Shown: in pieces, positions 52,242 to 60,207 of the stretch
Numbering within the stretch: position 1 is the stretch's first letter
Layout of the letters: every line of letters begins with the position of its first letter
NCBI RefSeq assembly: GCF_022829605.1
Contig: NZ_JAKSYD010000289.1
Span: 117,112-181,111, forward strand
Direction: 5' to 3'
DNA from: Methylobacterium sp. E-065
Lineage (GTDB): Bacteria > Pseudomonadota > Alphaproteobacteria > Rhizobiales > Beijerinckiaceae
DNA: 64,000 bases
Notes under the pieces: model-generated
Database searches by the model: none
The model's input: only the letters and a program-made list of their open reading frames with translations
Told to the model about the DNA's origin: nothing
Program-made: the position numbers and the translations under genes

Positions 52242-52810
52242 GGCCGGTCCTCCGCAGTGCGGAGCAGCCAAGCCGCGTCACGATCGACCCACCGCAGAAG
52301 CTCAACCTTCGCGTGCCCAGCGATGCGATCTTCCGACTTGGCTTGGTAGCCGGGCACGAGGGTCCCGACATATTCCGACGACATGATCGCGAACTGCACG
52401 CGGTGCCGGTTCACCTGCCGGATCACCACCGTGCCGGCCGCGACGTCTCGCTTCAGCGACGGGCAGTGGCGGAGGCTTGTCGCCGCGCACTGCCGGTGCA
52501 GCAGCGGCTCGACTTGGAGGATCGCCAGACCCTCGGCGCCGTTCGCTCGCGGCCGAGCATGCGAGAGCGAGACCTTCGTCTTGTTGCGCAGCGTGCGGCC
52601 GCACAGGTCGCAAAGATCGTCGGCGATGGCCTCGCGCTGCCGCTGGCTGTGCGGCTTGCCGAACTGCGGTTTCCCTTGGCCTGGCGCCACCTCATGGCAG
52701 ATGGCCATGCGGTTCGCGTGCGGGCACCGATCGACACGAAACGCTTCCTCTGCGCTCCAGGAGACCGTGTAGGGGACCGGCACGCCGCCATAGGTGTGTG
52801 CAGCCATCAT
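52238..52810 (-). CDS. Hypothetical prophage protein with Cys-pair motifs
   Basis: 190 residues from ATG 52810. DLCDLCGRTLRNK and several His/Cys residues (RCPHANRMAICHEVA, HRQCAATSLRHC) could bind zinc. The C-terminal half is beta-rich. Translationally coupled to the genes on both sides. Function unknown. Confidence 0.6.
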   Translation of the reverse strand: MMAAHTYGGVPVPYTVSWSAEEAFRVDRCPHANRMAICHEVAPGQGKPQFGKPHSQRQREAIADDLCDLCGRTLRNKTKVSLSHARPRANGAEGLAILQVEPLLHRQCAATSLRHCPSLKRDVAAGTVVIRQVNRHRVQFAIMSSEYVGTLVPGYQAKSEDRIAGHAKVELLRWVDRDAAWLLRTAEDRP

Positions 52811-53130
52811 CGCGCCACCAGCGCGAGCGCGGGCCGCTCGTCCCCTCTGGCGCGCTCCAGCACGCCTTCCTCGAGGTCGATCCGATCCCCGCGCAGGCAC
52901 GCAGCCAGCACTGGCTCGAACACGTCCCAGTTCTCGTCGATCACGCCCATGAACACCGCCAGGATCGCCAGGGCTTGGCCGAGTTCGAGTGCGCGTGCGG
53001 TGGCGTCGCCGGTCGGCCGCTCGCTGCACGCGCCGAGCATCGCGGCGTCGCCCAGCGTGGCCCGGGCCGCAGTCTCAGCCGCCAAGGCCAGCTGCAGCGG
53101 GTCGAGGGTGGAGAGGTCGAGGCTCTTCAC
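52807..53130 (-). CDS. Hypothetical prophage protein
   Basis: 107 residues, Ala/Leu-rich and helical (LQLALAAETAARATLGDAAML ... QALAILAVFMGVIDENWDVF). Overlaps both neighbours by four bases. No domain recognised. Confidence 0.6.
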   Translation of the reverse strand: MKSLDLSTLDPLQLALAAETAARATLGDAAMLGACSERPTGDATARALELGQALAILAVFMGVIDENWDVFEPVLAACLRGDRIDLEEGVLERARGDERPALALVAR

Positions 53131-53597
53131 GCCTGCCCCCTCTGACGCCCGATGATGTAGTCCGGCCGGCGCTGGGCCGGCGGCGGGCAGACGGCGAGGA
53201 TCCGCCAGCCCTCGTCCAGATGGCTCTGCAACAGGTCCGTGCAGGCGTCGTCCAGCAGCTTCACCTCATCGACTGCGAAGAGGAGAAGATTCGGGATCGC
53301 GATCTGGATGTTGTTTGTCGTGCCGGGCCCGGACTTGCCGGGCTCAGCCAAGCGATAGCACCCCGTGAATCGCTTCACCTCGAACGACAGCCCCAATTCG
53401 ATCAGCTTGGGGCCGATGTCAGAGAGGTCGATCGTGAAGTCCCGCTGGTTCCAGGCGATGGTCCACTTCTCGGGCACCTCCTCATCGAGAGGCACCTCGA
53501 ACGTCGGCAGCAGGCGGACTAGTTGCTCGCGCTCCGGTCGAGTCATCTTCCGGATGCGTTCGCTGGCGGCGTAGGAGAGTTCAATACGGGCGTGCAT
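53127..53597 (-). CDS. Hypothetical prophage protein
   Basis: 156 residues from ATG 53597 (MHARIELSYAASER). Mixed alpha/beta, acidic, without Cys clusters or membrane segments. It lies just after the Sak4-like ATPase in transcription order, so it may assist recombination. Confidence 0.6.
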   Translation of the reverse strand: MHARIELSYAASERIRKMTRPEREQLVRLLPTFEVPLDEEVPEKWTIAWNQRDFTIDLSDIGPKLIELGLSFEVKRFTGCYRLAEPGKSGPGTTNNIQIAIPNLLLFAVDEVKLLDDACTDLLQSHLDEGWRILAVCPPPAQRRPDYIIGRQRGQA

Positions 53598-53598
53598 G

Positions 53599-54561
53599 TC
53601 AGGCGGCCCTCTCGTTGGCCGGCGTGTCGCCCGGGAAGCCCTCGTCCGCCTTGGCAATCAGCCCCTGCAGCTCATTCCAGATCTGACCGAGAGAGTCGTA
53701 TGCGGTCTCCGGAAGCGGGTTGACCCATTCGTCGAAGGCGTCCTGACCCTTCGCGGCCGCCGCACGCGCGGCGGCGAACAGCTCACGCTTCGTCATGGCC
53801 GCCGCTGCCGGTGCGGGCGCCGCGACCGACTTCTCCTCCGTCGGCGCGACGCGCTCGCCGCGGGCCCAGGCTGCGAGCCGGGCGCCGTGCTCTTCGCTGA
53901 GCCGATCGCCGTGCCGGAAGATCTCCTGGTGCGCGCCCTCCATCTTCCACGACTTCGGGTCGGACAGGTCGAGGTAGCCCTTCCGCTCGCTCTCCAGACG
54001 GAACGAGACCGTCACTTCGAACGGAAACATCCGGTTGGTGATGGATTTGAAGATCTTCGTATTCGGCGGGATGAATGTCTCCTCGCCGCGGATCGAGAAG
54101 ATGATCGGGATGCGGCGCTGGAGGAGCGCGTAGACCATGGCCTTGTGAGCCATCTTCGGCGCGATCCAGGACTGGCCCTTCTTCGCATCCGAGCCACCCA
54201 GGCGCTTGTGCTCGGCCGCCTGCCAGTCGAGCACGCCCCCCATGCCGACCCACTCCATCGAGAAGCTGTCGATCACAAGGGCCGCATAGCCGGCCTGCTC
54301 CGCTGCCTGCGCTGCCTGTGAGAAGCGCTCGGGCCGGAAGGGCGCGTCCATGACATTCGCGTCGAAGGCGAAGGCATCCTTCAGGTGCAGCGTGCGGCCG
54401 CCCTCGGTGTCGAGAACAGCGATCTTGCCCTCGGGCCCGGCGATGCCGCGGGCGAGGCGCATGGCGCTGTACGTCTTTCCAGAGTTCGTACCGCCCGTGA
54501 GGCTGACGAACAGGCCGGCGCGCTCCGTAAAGCTCGCGGCGGGTGCGAAGGTGAAGCTCAC
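53599..54561 (-). CDS. Sak4-like RecA-fold ATPase
   Basis: 320 residues. Walker A is GGTNSGKTYSAMRLA near residue 25, and Walker B-like strands are KIAVLDTEGG and YAALVIDSFSMEW. The fold and length match phage Sak4/AAA_24 single-strand-annealing ATPases. An Ala/Pro-rich linker near residue 245 leads to a helical tail. Directly downstream of a PD-(D/E)XK exonuclease with a four-base overlap: the pair should form a phage recombination system that resects and anneals DNA. Confidence 0.82.
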   Translation of the reverse strand: MSFTFAPAASFTERAGLFVSLTGGTNSGKTYSAMRLARGIAGPEGKIAVLDTEGGRTLHLKDAFAFDANVMDAPFRPERFSQAAQAAEQAGYAALVIDSFSMEWVGMGGVLDWQAAEHKRLGGSDAKKGQSWIAPKMAHKAMVYALLQRRIPIIFSIRGEETFIPPNTKIFKSITNRMFPFEVTVSFRLESERKGYLDLSDPKSWKMEGAHQEIFRHGDRLSEEHGARLAAWARGERVAPTEEKSVAAPAPAAAAMTKRELFAAARAAAAKGQDAFDEWVNPLPETAYDSLGQIWNELQGLIAKADEGFPGDTPANERAA

Positions 54562-55541
54562 GCGGCGTCTCCCATGTCGAGGGGGCGGAACGGGCTCTGC
54601 GCGACGTCGTAGGAGACGCCCTCAAGCCGCGGGTCGGTCTGCTCGCGCTCGACCCAGCGACTCGCCGCCCATTCGGGGAAGCCGCAGCGGATGATCTGCG
54701 CCGGGTAGCCGGGCCACTCGTCGGCGGTGCGGCAGCGATTCCAGAGGTGGATCGCGGCCGAGACCTTCCGGGCGCCAATCTCCAGGCCGGTGCCATCGGC
54801 CTCGGCGACGCACAGGCCGTTCGGCTCGTCGGCCTCGACGAAGATCCAGCGGAAGCGGATGCGGCCGGAGAGGTGTGGCAGCAGGGTGGCCAGCACGCGC
54901 GTGTAGAGCGCGGCCTGCACCTCCATGCTCATCTGTTCGACGCGGCGGCCCAGGCCCTGTGGCGCGGCTGGCTGGCTCGACGTCTTCACGTCCCAGATGA
55001 TGGCGTGCGTCGCGTGGATCTCGACGCGGTCCATCATGATGCGCAGCCATGCGCCGGACCGATCCTGCACGACCGCCACGACCTCGGCCGGCGCGGTGAC
55101 GAACCCTTCGCAACCGGGGATCAACGGCAGGCGGCCCAGAACGCGATCAGCGATCCGCTCAGCCACCACCAGGTCGGGCATGAGGATCGGGCACCGCCCG
55201 GCCTTGTAGGCGTCGGCGCGTCCGGTCTTCGCGTCGGCCTTCTTGTAGTCGTCGAAGTCGATCGGCACGACCTCGGCGCCCTGGCCCAGGATGAGCTTAT
55301 GGGCGACGGTGCCGATCTCCTGCGGCCGGGTTGCGTCCCGCTCTTCCGGCTTCTCGGCCCGCAACCGCGGATGAGCGAGCGCGGCATGCTCCGGGCTCTG
55401 TTCGAGGAGCACCTTCGCGATCGAGGAGGAAAGCGACGGCTCCGGCGCGCAGTCGGCGTGATAGACGTCTGCGTTCATCCGGTAGAGGCCGGGACCGCGG
55501 ACGAAGCCGGCGAGATGAGGCGTGATCTCCATGGCCATCAC
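54558..55541 (-). CDS. PD-(D/E)XK exonuclease of the RecE/exonuclease VIII type
   Basis: 327 residues. Motifs in order: LSSSIAKVLLEQSPEHAALAHP at the N-terminus, GTVAHKLILG (helix with the structural Glu/His), MMDRVEI and IIWDVKTSSQ (active-site Asp and DxK), and QMSMEVQAALY. This is the usual DUF3799-type phage exonuclease. It degrades one strand of double-stranded ends so that the Sak4-like partner can anneal. Confidence 0.85.
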   Translation of the reverse strand: MMAMEITPHLAGFVRGPGLYRMNADVYHADCAPEPSLSSSIAKVLLEQSPEHAALAHPRLRAEKPEERDATRPQEIGTVAHKLILGQGAEVVPIDFDDYKKADAKTGRADAYKAGRCPILMPDLVVAERIADRVLGRLPLIPGCEGFVTAPAEVVAVVQDRSGAWLRIMMDRVEIHATHAIIWDVKTSSQPAAPQGLGRRVEQMSMEVQAALYTRVLATLLPHLSGRIRFRWIFVEADEPNGLCVAEADGTGLEIGARKVSAAIHLWNRCRTADEWPGYPAQIIRCGFPEWAASRWVEREQTDPRLEGVSYDVAQSPFRPLDMGDAA

Positions 55542-55891
55542 TTCGCCCCTTCGGATTCAGCGCGGCGGACATGCCGCGTGGGACGCGCGCAGTTCCGCGC
55601 TTCGGCCTTGAGAGCGGCGATGTGCTCGGGATCGAACGGCGCGGCGATCGCAGCAGCGCAGATGCGGCGAAGGTGGTAGCGAACCGCCTCGTAGGCAGAC
55701 GCGCTGTTGAAGGTGTCGCCGAGCCGGACGTCCGGTGGGAACGAGCGCGCGATCGCGATGGCGATCTGCCCGTCGGTGGCCCCGAGAAAAGCGGACCGGT
55801 GCCCCGCGTCGTAGAGCGCCTGGGCAGCGCGCTCCGGCGTCATCGGCTCGGGACGCGGCAGGTGATCCGCCGGCATGACGGCGCGGGTCAT
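55538..55891 (-). CDS. Hypothetical prophage protein
   Basis: 117 residues from ATG 55891, chosen because GGAGGT lies four bases upstream. Helical (MTPERAAQALYDAGHRSAFLG ... EAVRYHLRRICAAAIAAPF). Coupled to the exonuclease gene. Function unknown. Confidence 0.6.
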   Translation of the reverse strand: MTRAVMPADHLPRPEPMTPERAAQALYDAGHRSAFLGATDGQIAIAIARSFPPDVRLGDTFNSASAYEAVRYHLRRICAAAIAAPFDPEHIAALKAEARNCARPTRHVRRAESEGAK

Positions 55892-55923
55892 GATGACCTC
55901 CGTGGGTGAGAAGGGCGGGAAGA

Positions 55924-56286
55924 TCACGGGCGGCCCTCAAGGGTGACCATCTGGAGAAGGGCGAGACGCTCGCTTTCCGGCAGGTGCCGGAAGCCGATCA
56001 GCATGGCGGCCTCGAGCGCGTCTTGAGCTGCGAGCGACGGGCGGTCGAAGGCCTCAGGCGCGAGGCCGAGCACCTCGGCGGCCGCCGCAATTCGGGCGCG
56101 CGGCATGCGGCTGCGCCCGGATTCCACATGATGGATCATCACCGGCGAGGTGCCGACGCGATCGCCGACTGCTCCGAGGGAGAGGCCGCGATCGAGGCGG
56201 GCCGCGCGGACCATGGCGCCGACGGCGCGGCGGTGCTCCGGCGGATCCGCGGGCTTGCGGCGCGAAGTGGCGGCGGTCGCGCTCAT
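55924..56286 (-). CDS. XRE-type helix-turn-helix protein
   Basis: 120 residues. VGAMVRAARLDRGLSLGAVG and SPVMIHHVESGRSRMPRAR are the two parts of an XRE HTH around residues 22-75. A short C-terminal helix follows. It lies inside the early operon, separate from the CI/Cro pair, so it may set early-gene level. Confidence 0.78.
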   Translation of the reverse strand: MSATAATSRRKPADPPEHRRAVGAMVRAARLDRGLSLGAVGDRVGTSPVMIHHVESGRSRMPRARIAAAAEVLGLAPEAFDRPSLAAQDALEAAMLIGFRHLPESERLALLQMVTLEGRP

Positions 56287-56540
56287 TGGACCGTCCCCGC
56301 TTCGCTGTGCATCTGGGCGCGCACGGTCTGAGCCCGCCGCGCGACCATCTCAGGCAGGCCATCAGCGATCACGCGCGCCAGGCGATCGCTTGCGTCGGGC
56401 AGACCGGCCAGCGTCACCGCGATCACGGCCGCCAGCGCAGAAGCGACGCCCATGGTGAGCTCGGTGCTGGCCTCGGTGTCGCCGCAGGCCTGGGCCGCCG
56501 CACTGATGCAGAGGCGTTCGATGCGATCGGCGGCGCTCAC
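56283..56540 (-). CDS. Hypothetical prophage protein
   Basis: 85 residues, Ala/Leu-rich helical (ELTMGVASALAAVIAVTLAGL). Four-base overlaps at both ends. No domain recognised. Confidence 0.58.
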   Translation of the reverse strand: MSAADRIERLCISAAAQACGDTEASTELTMGVASALAAVIAVTLAGLPDASDRLARVIADGLPEMVARRAQTVRAQMHSEAGTVQ

Positions 56541-56839
56541 GAGACACCCATGAGCTTGCTGGAGACCCGCGCGCGGGCGGCCTCGGTGCGCCGAGTGACC
56601 TCCGCCAACTTGGCGACCACATCCTCCAGGCGCCTATAGTCGAAGCGCTGGCCCGCGCCGGCGAGAGTGGCGCGCTCGACGTGGTGGACCGCGGTCAGCG
56701 CAGCTTCGGCGATCCCGTCGAGGGTCCCGAGGGAGGATTCGAGCCGCCCGATCGCCTCGGACATGCACGGCAGCGGCTCAGGGTCCGGCGCGACCGCGAG
56801 ATGCCCGTACTGGGCGCGGAAGGGATGCGGCGCGTTCAC
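56537..56839 (-). CDS. Hypothetical prophage protein, coiled-coil-like
   Basis: 100 residues. The second half reads as a long helix (YRRLEDVVAKLAEVTRRTEAARARV). Coupled to its neighbours. Function unknown. Confidence 0.58.
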   Translation of the reverse strand: MNAPHPFRAQYGHLAVAPDPEPLPCMSEAIGRLESSLGTLDGIAEAALTAVHHVERATLAGAGQRFDYRRLEDVVAKLAEVTRRTEAARARVSSKLMGVS

Positions 56840-57120
56840 AGCAGGGCTCCGGTCGGCGACCGCACGGCGGCGGGCGCGAGGATGAGGTTGAGGCGGGTGT
56901 CGCGGGCCGGCGGCTCGATGCGGCCGAGTTCGCGGTTGGTCTCGACGCGGGCGGCCACCCAGCGGCGGGCGTGATCCTCAACGTCGGCGATGGCGGCGTT
57001 CAGCGCCGGGCTCTCGCTCGGGCGGAAGCGGGTATCGGGGAGATGAGCGCGGCCAGCTTCACAGCGCGCCTTGAAGCGGGCGAGGCTGGCGGCGCGGGCC
57101 TTGGCGGCGTGGGTCGCCAT
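56836..57120 (-). CDS. Hypothetical prophage protein
   Basis: 94 residues from ATG 57120. Basic helical N-terminus (AKARAASLARFKARCEAGRA). No domain recognised. Confidence 0.55.
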   Translation of the reverse strand: MATHAAKARAASLARFKARCEAGRAHLPDTRFRPSESPALNAAIADVEDHARRWVAARVETNRELGRIEPPARDTRLNLILAPAAVRSPTGALL

Positions 57121-57122
57121 GG

Positions 57123-57404
57123 TCAGGCGGCCTCCGTCTTCGCGCGGCACGGCTCGCTGAAGTCGACGTCCTCGCCGCCCAGCACTTCAGCGCCGCAGGT
57201 GAAGCGCCACGCGCCCCACCCGGTGTTGAAGCCCGGCGCGCGGCAGGCAGGGCATTCGACCTGCCGGAGGTCGAGATAGTCGCCGAAGCCGGCGCCCTGC
57301 TGAGAGGCGACGCAGACGGCGAGCAGAGCGATGCGCCGATCGCCCGCGAGGTTGATGTAGCTGTCGCCGTCGACGGCGAAGCGGAAAATGCGCTCGGCGG
57401 CCAT
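57123..57404 (-). CDS. Hypothetical prophage protein with zinc-ribbon-like Cys pairs
   Basis: 93 residues from ATG 57404. A CPAC motif (VECPACRAPGF) and a later WRFTCGAE/EPC could form a zinc ribbon. The start abuts the HTH gene stop. Function unknown. Confidence 0.57.
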   Translation of the reverse strand: MAAERIFRFAVDGDSYINLAGDRRIALLAVCVASQQGAGFGDYLDLRQVECPACRAPGFNTGWGAWRFTCGAEVLGGEDVDFSEPCRAKTEAA

Positions 57405-57745
57405 CAGCGTGACACCTCCGCTGACATGCACCGCCCGGTCAGCGCGAAGTGAGCGCCGGCAGCGAGGTGGGCGGAGACAGCCTGCTCGGCCGTCAGGGGA
57501 CGATCAGCGCAGTCAGCCGGCGGGTGCATGTCCGGGCGGAGTTCACTCCGGGACACGCCTGACATCGCTTCGACATGGAGAACGCGCAGCGGCGGGCACA
57601 GCACCCACTGGCTGACGGCGGCACCCGAGATGCCCAAGCGCTGACCGACGGCGGCGGCGCCACCGGCGGCCGCAACGGCACGGCGCACCGCTGTCGAGGC
57701 CCGCACGAACTCAGCGGTAGATTTGAAGCGCGGGCGGGCGGCCAT
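57404..57745 (-). CDS. YdaS/Cro-type HTH protein
   Basis: 113 residues. GGAAAVGQRLGISGAAVSQW is a compact HTH, followed by PPLRVLHVEAMSGVSRSELRPDMHP, the usual YdaS/Cro-like ending. It is carried as the third gene of the leftward operon driven from the operator region at 58.15 kb, so it probably feeds back on early transcription. Confidence 0.75.
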   Translation of the reverse strand: MAARPRFKSTAEFVRASTAVRRAVAAAGGAAAVGQRLGISGAAVSQWVLCPPLRVLHVEAMSGVSRSELRPDMHPPADCADRPLTAEQAVSAHLAAGAHFALTGRCMSAEVSR

Positions 57746-57969
57746 CAGGCAGCCCTCGCAGCTTGCTGCTTACGGGCGATCGGGCGCCAGTAGGCCGGCA
57801 TCGCCGGCTCGCACATCTGATACGGGCCGCCGACGTCGCGTTCGACGAACCAGCGCTCGCCGAGACGTTTCGCGCGGCTGACGTCGAGGCTGCCGGCGAG
57901 GATCGAAATCTCGACGACCTGGCCCTCGTCGGGCAGCCGGTCCTTCGGGGAGATCCAGTCGGCGGCCAT
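57745..57969 (-). CDS. DUF551-type small protein
   Basis: 74 residues from ATG 57969. DWISPKDRLPDEGQVVEISI and the closing PAYWRPI are the marks of the DUF551 group found in phages. Its ATG overlaps the TGA of the preceding small gene. Confidence 0.68.
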   Translation of the reverse strand: MAADWISPKDRLPDEGQVVEISILAGSLDVSRAKRLGERWFVERDVGGPYQMCEPAMPAYWRPIARKQQAARAA

Positions 57970-58118
57970 CAACGGGTCGCCCGGACGGCGGCCACGTGAT
58001 CGGCGAGGCTACCGGCGCCGAAGACGGTGCCAAACACCGCGACGATGCCGAGAAAGCCATGAACGACCAGCGAGGTGGCCGAGGCGTGCGAGAGGTAGAG
58101 GTCGAGGGCGGTGAGCAT
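57969..58118 (-). CDS. Small single-helix membrane protein, first gene of leftward operon
   Basis: 49 residues from ATG 58118, with GGAG ten bases upstream; an ATG at 58130 is possible. One hydrophobic helix (SLVVHGFLGIVAVFGTVFGAG). It is the first product after the leftward operators, the position occupied by small regulators such as N or host-takeover proteins in other phages. Function unknown. Confidence 0.55.
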   Translation of the reverse strand: MLTALDLYLSHASATSLVVHGFLGIVAVFGTVFGAGSLADHVAAVRATR

Positions 58119-58158
58119 CTGGGGCTCCATCGGCTCATTGAGCGGCGATGGCAGATAC

Positions 58159-58173
58159 TACGCATCGTGCGTA
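58159..58173. promoter_or_regulatory. Prophage operator OL1
   Basis: TACGCATCGTGCGTA, perfect 6-bp arms around TCG. Matches the sites at 58183, 59252 and 59276. Confidence 0.75.
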
Positions 58174-58182
58174 ACGCTTGTC

Positions 58183-58197
58183 AACGCACATTGCGTA
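58183..58197. promoter_or_regulatory. Prophage operator OL2
   Basis: AACGCACATTGCGTA, arms ACGCA/TGCGT around CAT. Centre is 24 bp from OL1. Both precede the leftward operon, and TTGTCAACG between them may be a -35 element. Confidence 0.72.
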
Positions 58198-58374
58198 GCG
58201 TTGTATCGTGCGGCATCACAGCTGCGCAGATTGCGTTGTCCACAACCACGCACAGCCCAACCCTTGGTGCAGACACACGATTTACGATTGTGCCGGTTAC
58301 GCGTGGATTTGTTCTTGTTGCGTTCTATTTTTGGGGTCAGGTTTTGATCGTCAGAACCGGATCGAGGTATAGTG

Positions 58375-58623
58375 ATGGCTCACGCGCAGTATCACGCTGT
58401 ACAACCGTTCGTACGTGGTAATCGGGGAGCATTGGCTGCCGGCTCGATCAGACAATGTCCTAGCGCAGAGGCTGCAAAACGCTTAGCTGAGCGGCTCGTC
58501 ATTGAGAACAAGGCCGCTGGCGCTCTCGCTTATTCCTGCCCTGGACCTAGTAGCGCAGATGAGTATTCACAGCCGACTTATTTGGCCCGTATCGGAGAAG
58601 TGCCGGAAACAGACGATTATTAG
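58375..58623 (+). CDS. Hypothetical small protein beside the repressor
   Basis: 82 residues from ATG 58375, with GAGG upstream. Ala-rich with helical stretches (SAEAAKRLAERLVIENKAAGAL). It converges with the CI-like gene. Function unknown; the 58119-58374 interval before it holds the leftward promoter region. Confidence 0.5.
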   Translation: MAHAQYHAVQPFVRGNRGALAAGSIRQCPSAEAAKRLAERLVIENKAAGALAYSCPGPSSADEYSQPTYLARIGEVPETDDY

Positions 58624-59228
58624 CGTGGCTTGATCCAGGCGACCTTGGCCGACCACTCGATCTGCTCGACCTCAATCGGCGGCAGCCCGCCGGTCGATAC
58701 GAGCAGGTACGGGCCTCCATCGCGGCCTCGGAAGACCTTTTTCACGTAGACCTCGTCTTCGGAGATCCACACAACGCAGAGCTGGCCGATCCACTCATCA
58801 GATAGTCCGCGCACCCGATCGTCGTAGTAGATCAGCCAGTCGTCCTCTGCGAGTCCAGGCATGGAGTCGCCCCTCACGCGGGCGGCGACAGTATCGGGGG
58901 ACGATCCTGGTGGGCGGGGCGCTCGGTCATACCCACCCTGCGGTTCGCCGGTGAAGATGATGCGAGCACCGGCGCCGACATCGCCGACGATCGGCACAGT
59001 GTCATCCTTCGGAGCGTCGAGCCGTGGGCCGCCCTCGAGGATCCACTCCCAGCGGGTCTTATAGGCGGCAGCGTAGCGCTTCGCTGTCTCACGGCTCGGG
59101 TTCCGATCGCCGTTCTCATGTCCGAGGTAGGTCGGCACGGCCCACCCGAAAGCGCGTGCAGCGTCGGTGGCCGTGGCGAACCCGGCTTTCTTGCGAAGGT
59201 ACTGCAGGCGTTCGGCGATCGAATCCAT
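58620..59228 (-). CDS. CI-type repressor with S24 peptidase domain
   Basis: 202 residues from ATG 59228. XRE HTH at residues 1-60 (IAERLQYLRKKAGFATATDAARAFGW). The S24 domain has the catalytic Ser in RVRGDSMPGLAEDDW and the Lys in EDEVYVKKVFRG, so it should cleave itself after DNA damage. It is divergent from the Cro-like gene, with two operators between them, and holds the prophage silent. Confidence 0.9.
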   Translation of the reverse strand: MDSIAERLQYLRKKAGFATATDAARAFGWAVPTYLGHENGDRNPSRETAKRYAAAYKTRWEWILEGGPRLDAPKDDTVPIVGDVGAGARIIFTGEPQGGYDRAPRPPGSSPDTVAARVRGDSMPGLAEDDWLIYYDDRVRGLSDEWIGQLCVVWISEDEVYVKKVFRGRDGGPYLLVSTGGLPPIEVEQIEWSAKVAWIKPR

Positions 59229-59251
59229 GCTCGGCGCTTCGCACAAAGCGT

Positions 59252-59266
59252 TACGCAATGTGCGTT
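59252..59266. promoter_or_regulatory. Prophage operator OR1
   Basis: TACGCAATGTGCGTT, near-perfect dyad of the same family as OL1/OL2. It overlaps GTTGACA at 59264-59270, a good -35. Confidence 0.75.
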
Positions 59267-59275
59267 GACATCCGC

Positions 59276-59290
59276 TACGCATCAGGCGTA
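59276..59290. promoter_or_regulatory. Prophage operator OR2
   Basis: TACGCATCAGGCGTA, centre 24 bp from OR1, the same spacing as OL1-OL2, directly before the Cro-like gene. Confidence 0.75.
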
Positions 59291-59304
59291 GAGTGCCAGT
59301 CGCC

Positions 59305-59565
59305 ATGGAATCCGTCGCCGAAATCATCGCTGCACTCGGGGGTCCTACGGCCTTCGGTGTCATCTGTGGGTTCACTAGGAACCCTGGCGCGCGCGGCAGC
59401 GACATGCGGCAGCGCGGGTCCATACCCGTCGGCTACTGGCCTCGGATCGTAGAGGCCGCGCAGGCGAAAGGTCTCGCTATCGACAACGATGTGCTGGTTC
59501 AGGCGCATCTTATTCGCGAGCGGGCTGAGCGCTCAGCCGCACCTGCCGTGACCGAGGCCGCCTGA
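59305..59565 (+). CDS. Cro-like repressor
   Basis: 86 residues from ATG 59305. VAEIIAALGGPTAFGVICGF and SDMRQRGSIPVGYWPRIVEAA are the Cro-type HTH. It is divergent from the CI-like gene and is the first rightward gene, the classic genetic switch. Its stop overlaps the next ATG. Confidence 0.82.
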   Translation: MESVAEIIAALGGPTAFGVICGFTRNPGARGSDMRQRGSIPVGYWPRIVEAAQAKGLAIDNDVLVQAHLIRERAERSAAPAVTEAA

Positions 59566-59795
59566 TGCCGGCCGCGCGCGACCTCACCTTCGACAAGCAC
59601 GGCGTCAAACAGGGCGCTCGCTACGTCGTCACGTGCGGGGTCTCGCCGGCCGGCGGCATCTTCCTCGTCGGCGACATCTTCACGCGCCTCGATTCGGATG
59701 CCGCAGAGCACCTCGCGCATCTGCTGACCGAGCACGCGCACAACGAGCGCGTCGTTGAGACCGCCCGCCTGATCTGTGAGGCGGCGACGCGATGA
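59565..59795 (+). CDS. Hypothetical prophage protein
   Basis: 76 residues, starting ATG within TGATG of the Cro-like stop. Beta-rich first half (RYVVTCGVSPAGGIFLVGDIF), helical second half (EHLAHLLTEHAHNERVVETA). Function unknown. Confidence 0.58.
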   Translation: MPAARDLTFDKHGVKQGARYVVTCGVSPAGGIFLVGDIFTRLDSDAAEHLAHLLTEHAHNERVVETARLICEAATR

Positions 59796-59923
59796 TCGCG
59801 ATCCTTACCGCCCCCGTCGTCAGTTCAGCGGCTGTACTGATCGCCATCGCGCTCGGCGGCCGCGGCTTCTTCTTGCTCGTGGGCACTGCGCTTCTCACCG
59901 GCCTCGCATGGGTGCTCGTATGA
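59792..59923 (+). CDS. Very small membrane protein
   Basis: 43 residues, two hydrophobic stretches (SSAAVLIAIALG and LLVGTALLTGLAWVLV). It starts in ATGA with the upstream stop and ends in TATGA with the next start, a pattern that supports translation. Function unknown. Confidence 0.5.
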   Translation: MIAILTAPVVSSAAVLIAIALGGRGFFLLVGTALLTGLAWVLV

Positions 59924-60207
59924 GCGCCCCTTCCCTTTCAGCTCGCCCCGGTGACCGGCGTTTCGCCGGGGCTGGAGCGTCCCGCGGTGCCATCGCTTCG
60001 ACCCACCGCGGGGTCGCCTTTCGCTCGCACACGTTGCTCTTCCGCCAAGTCGAAGACGTGCGCATGCTTGTAAATCCGGATCAGTGTTCTGCGTGCCGGG
60101 TCCCTCTGACCGCTCATCAAATCCTCCTTCGGTGTCCTCGTTACACCATGGGTCGATTTGCAGATGTGCAAGAAGCTTTTGCGGGACGCGCAAATGGCGA
60201 CTGCTGA
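59920..60207 (+). CDS. Hypothetical prophage protein
   Basis: 95 residues beginning at the ATG overlapping the previous stop. Cys residues near the end (CSACRVPLT, LLRC) could bind zinc. Overlaps the next frame by 14 bases. Coding status is less sure than for its neighbours. Confidence 0.4.
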   Translation: MSAPSLSARPGDRRFAGAGASRGAIASTHRGVAFRSHTLLFRQVEDVRMLVNPDQCSACRVPLTAHQILLRCPRYTMGRFADVQEAFAGRANGDC

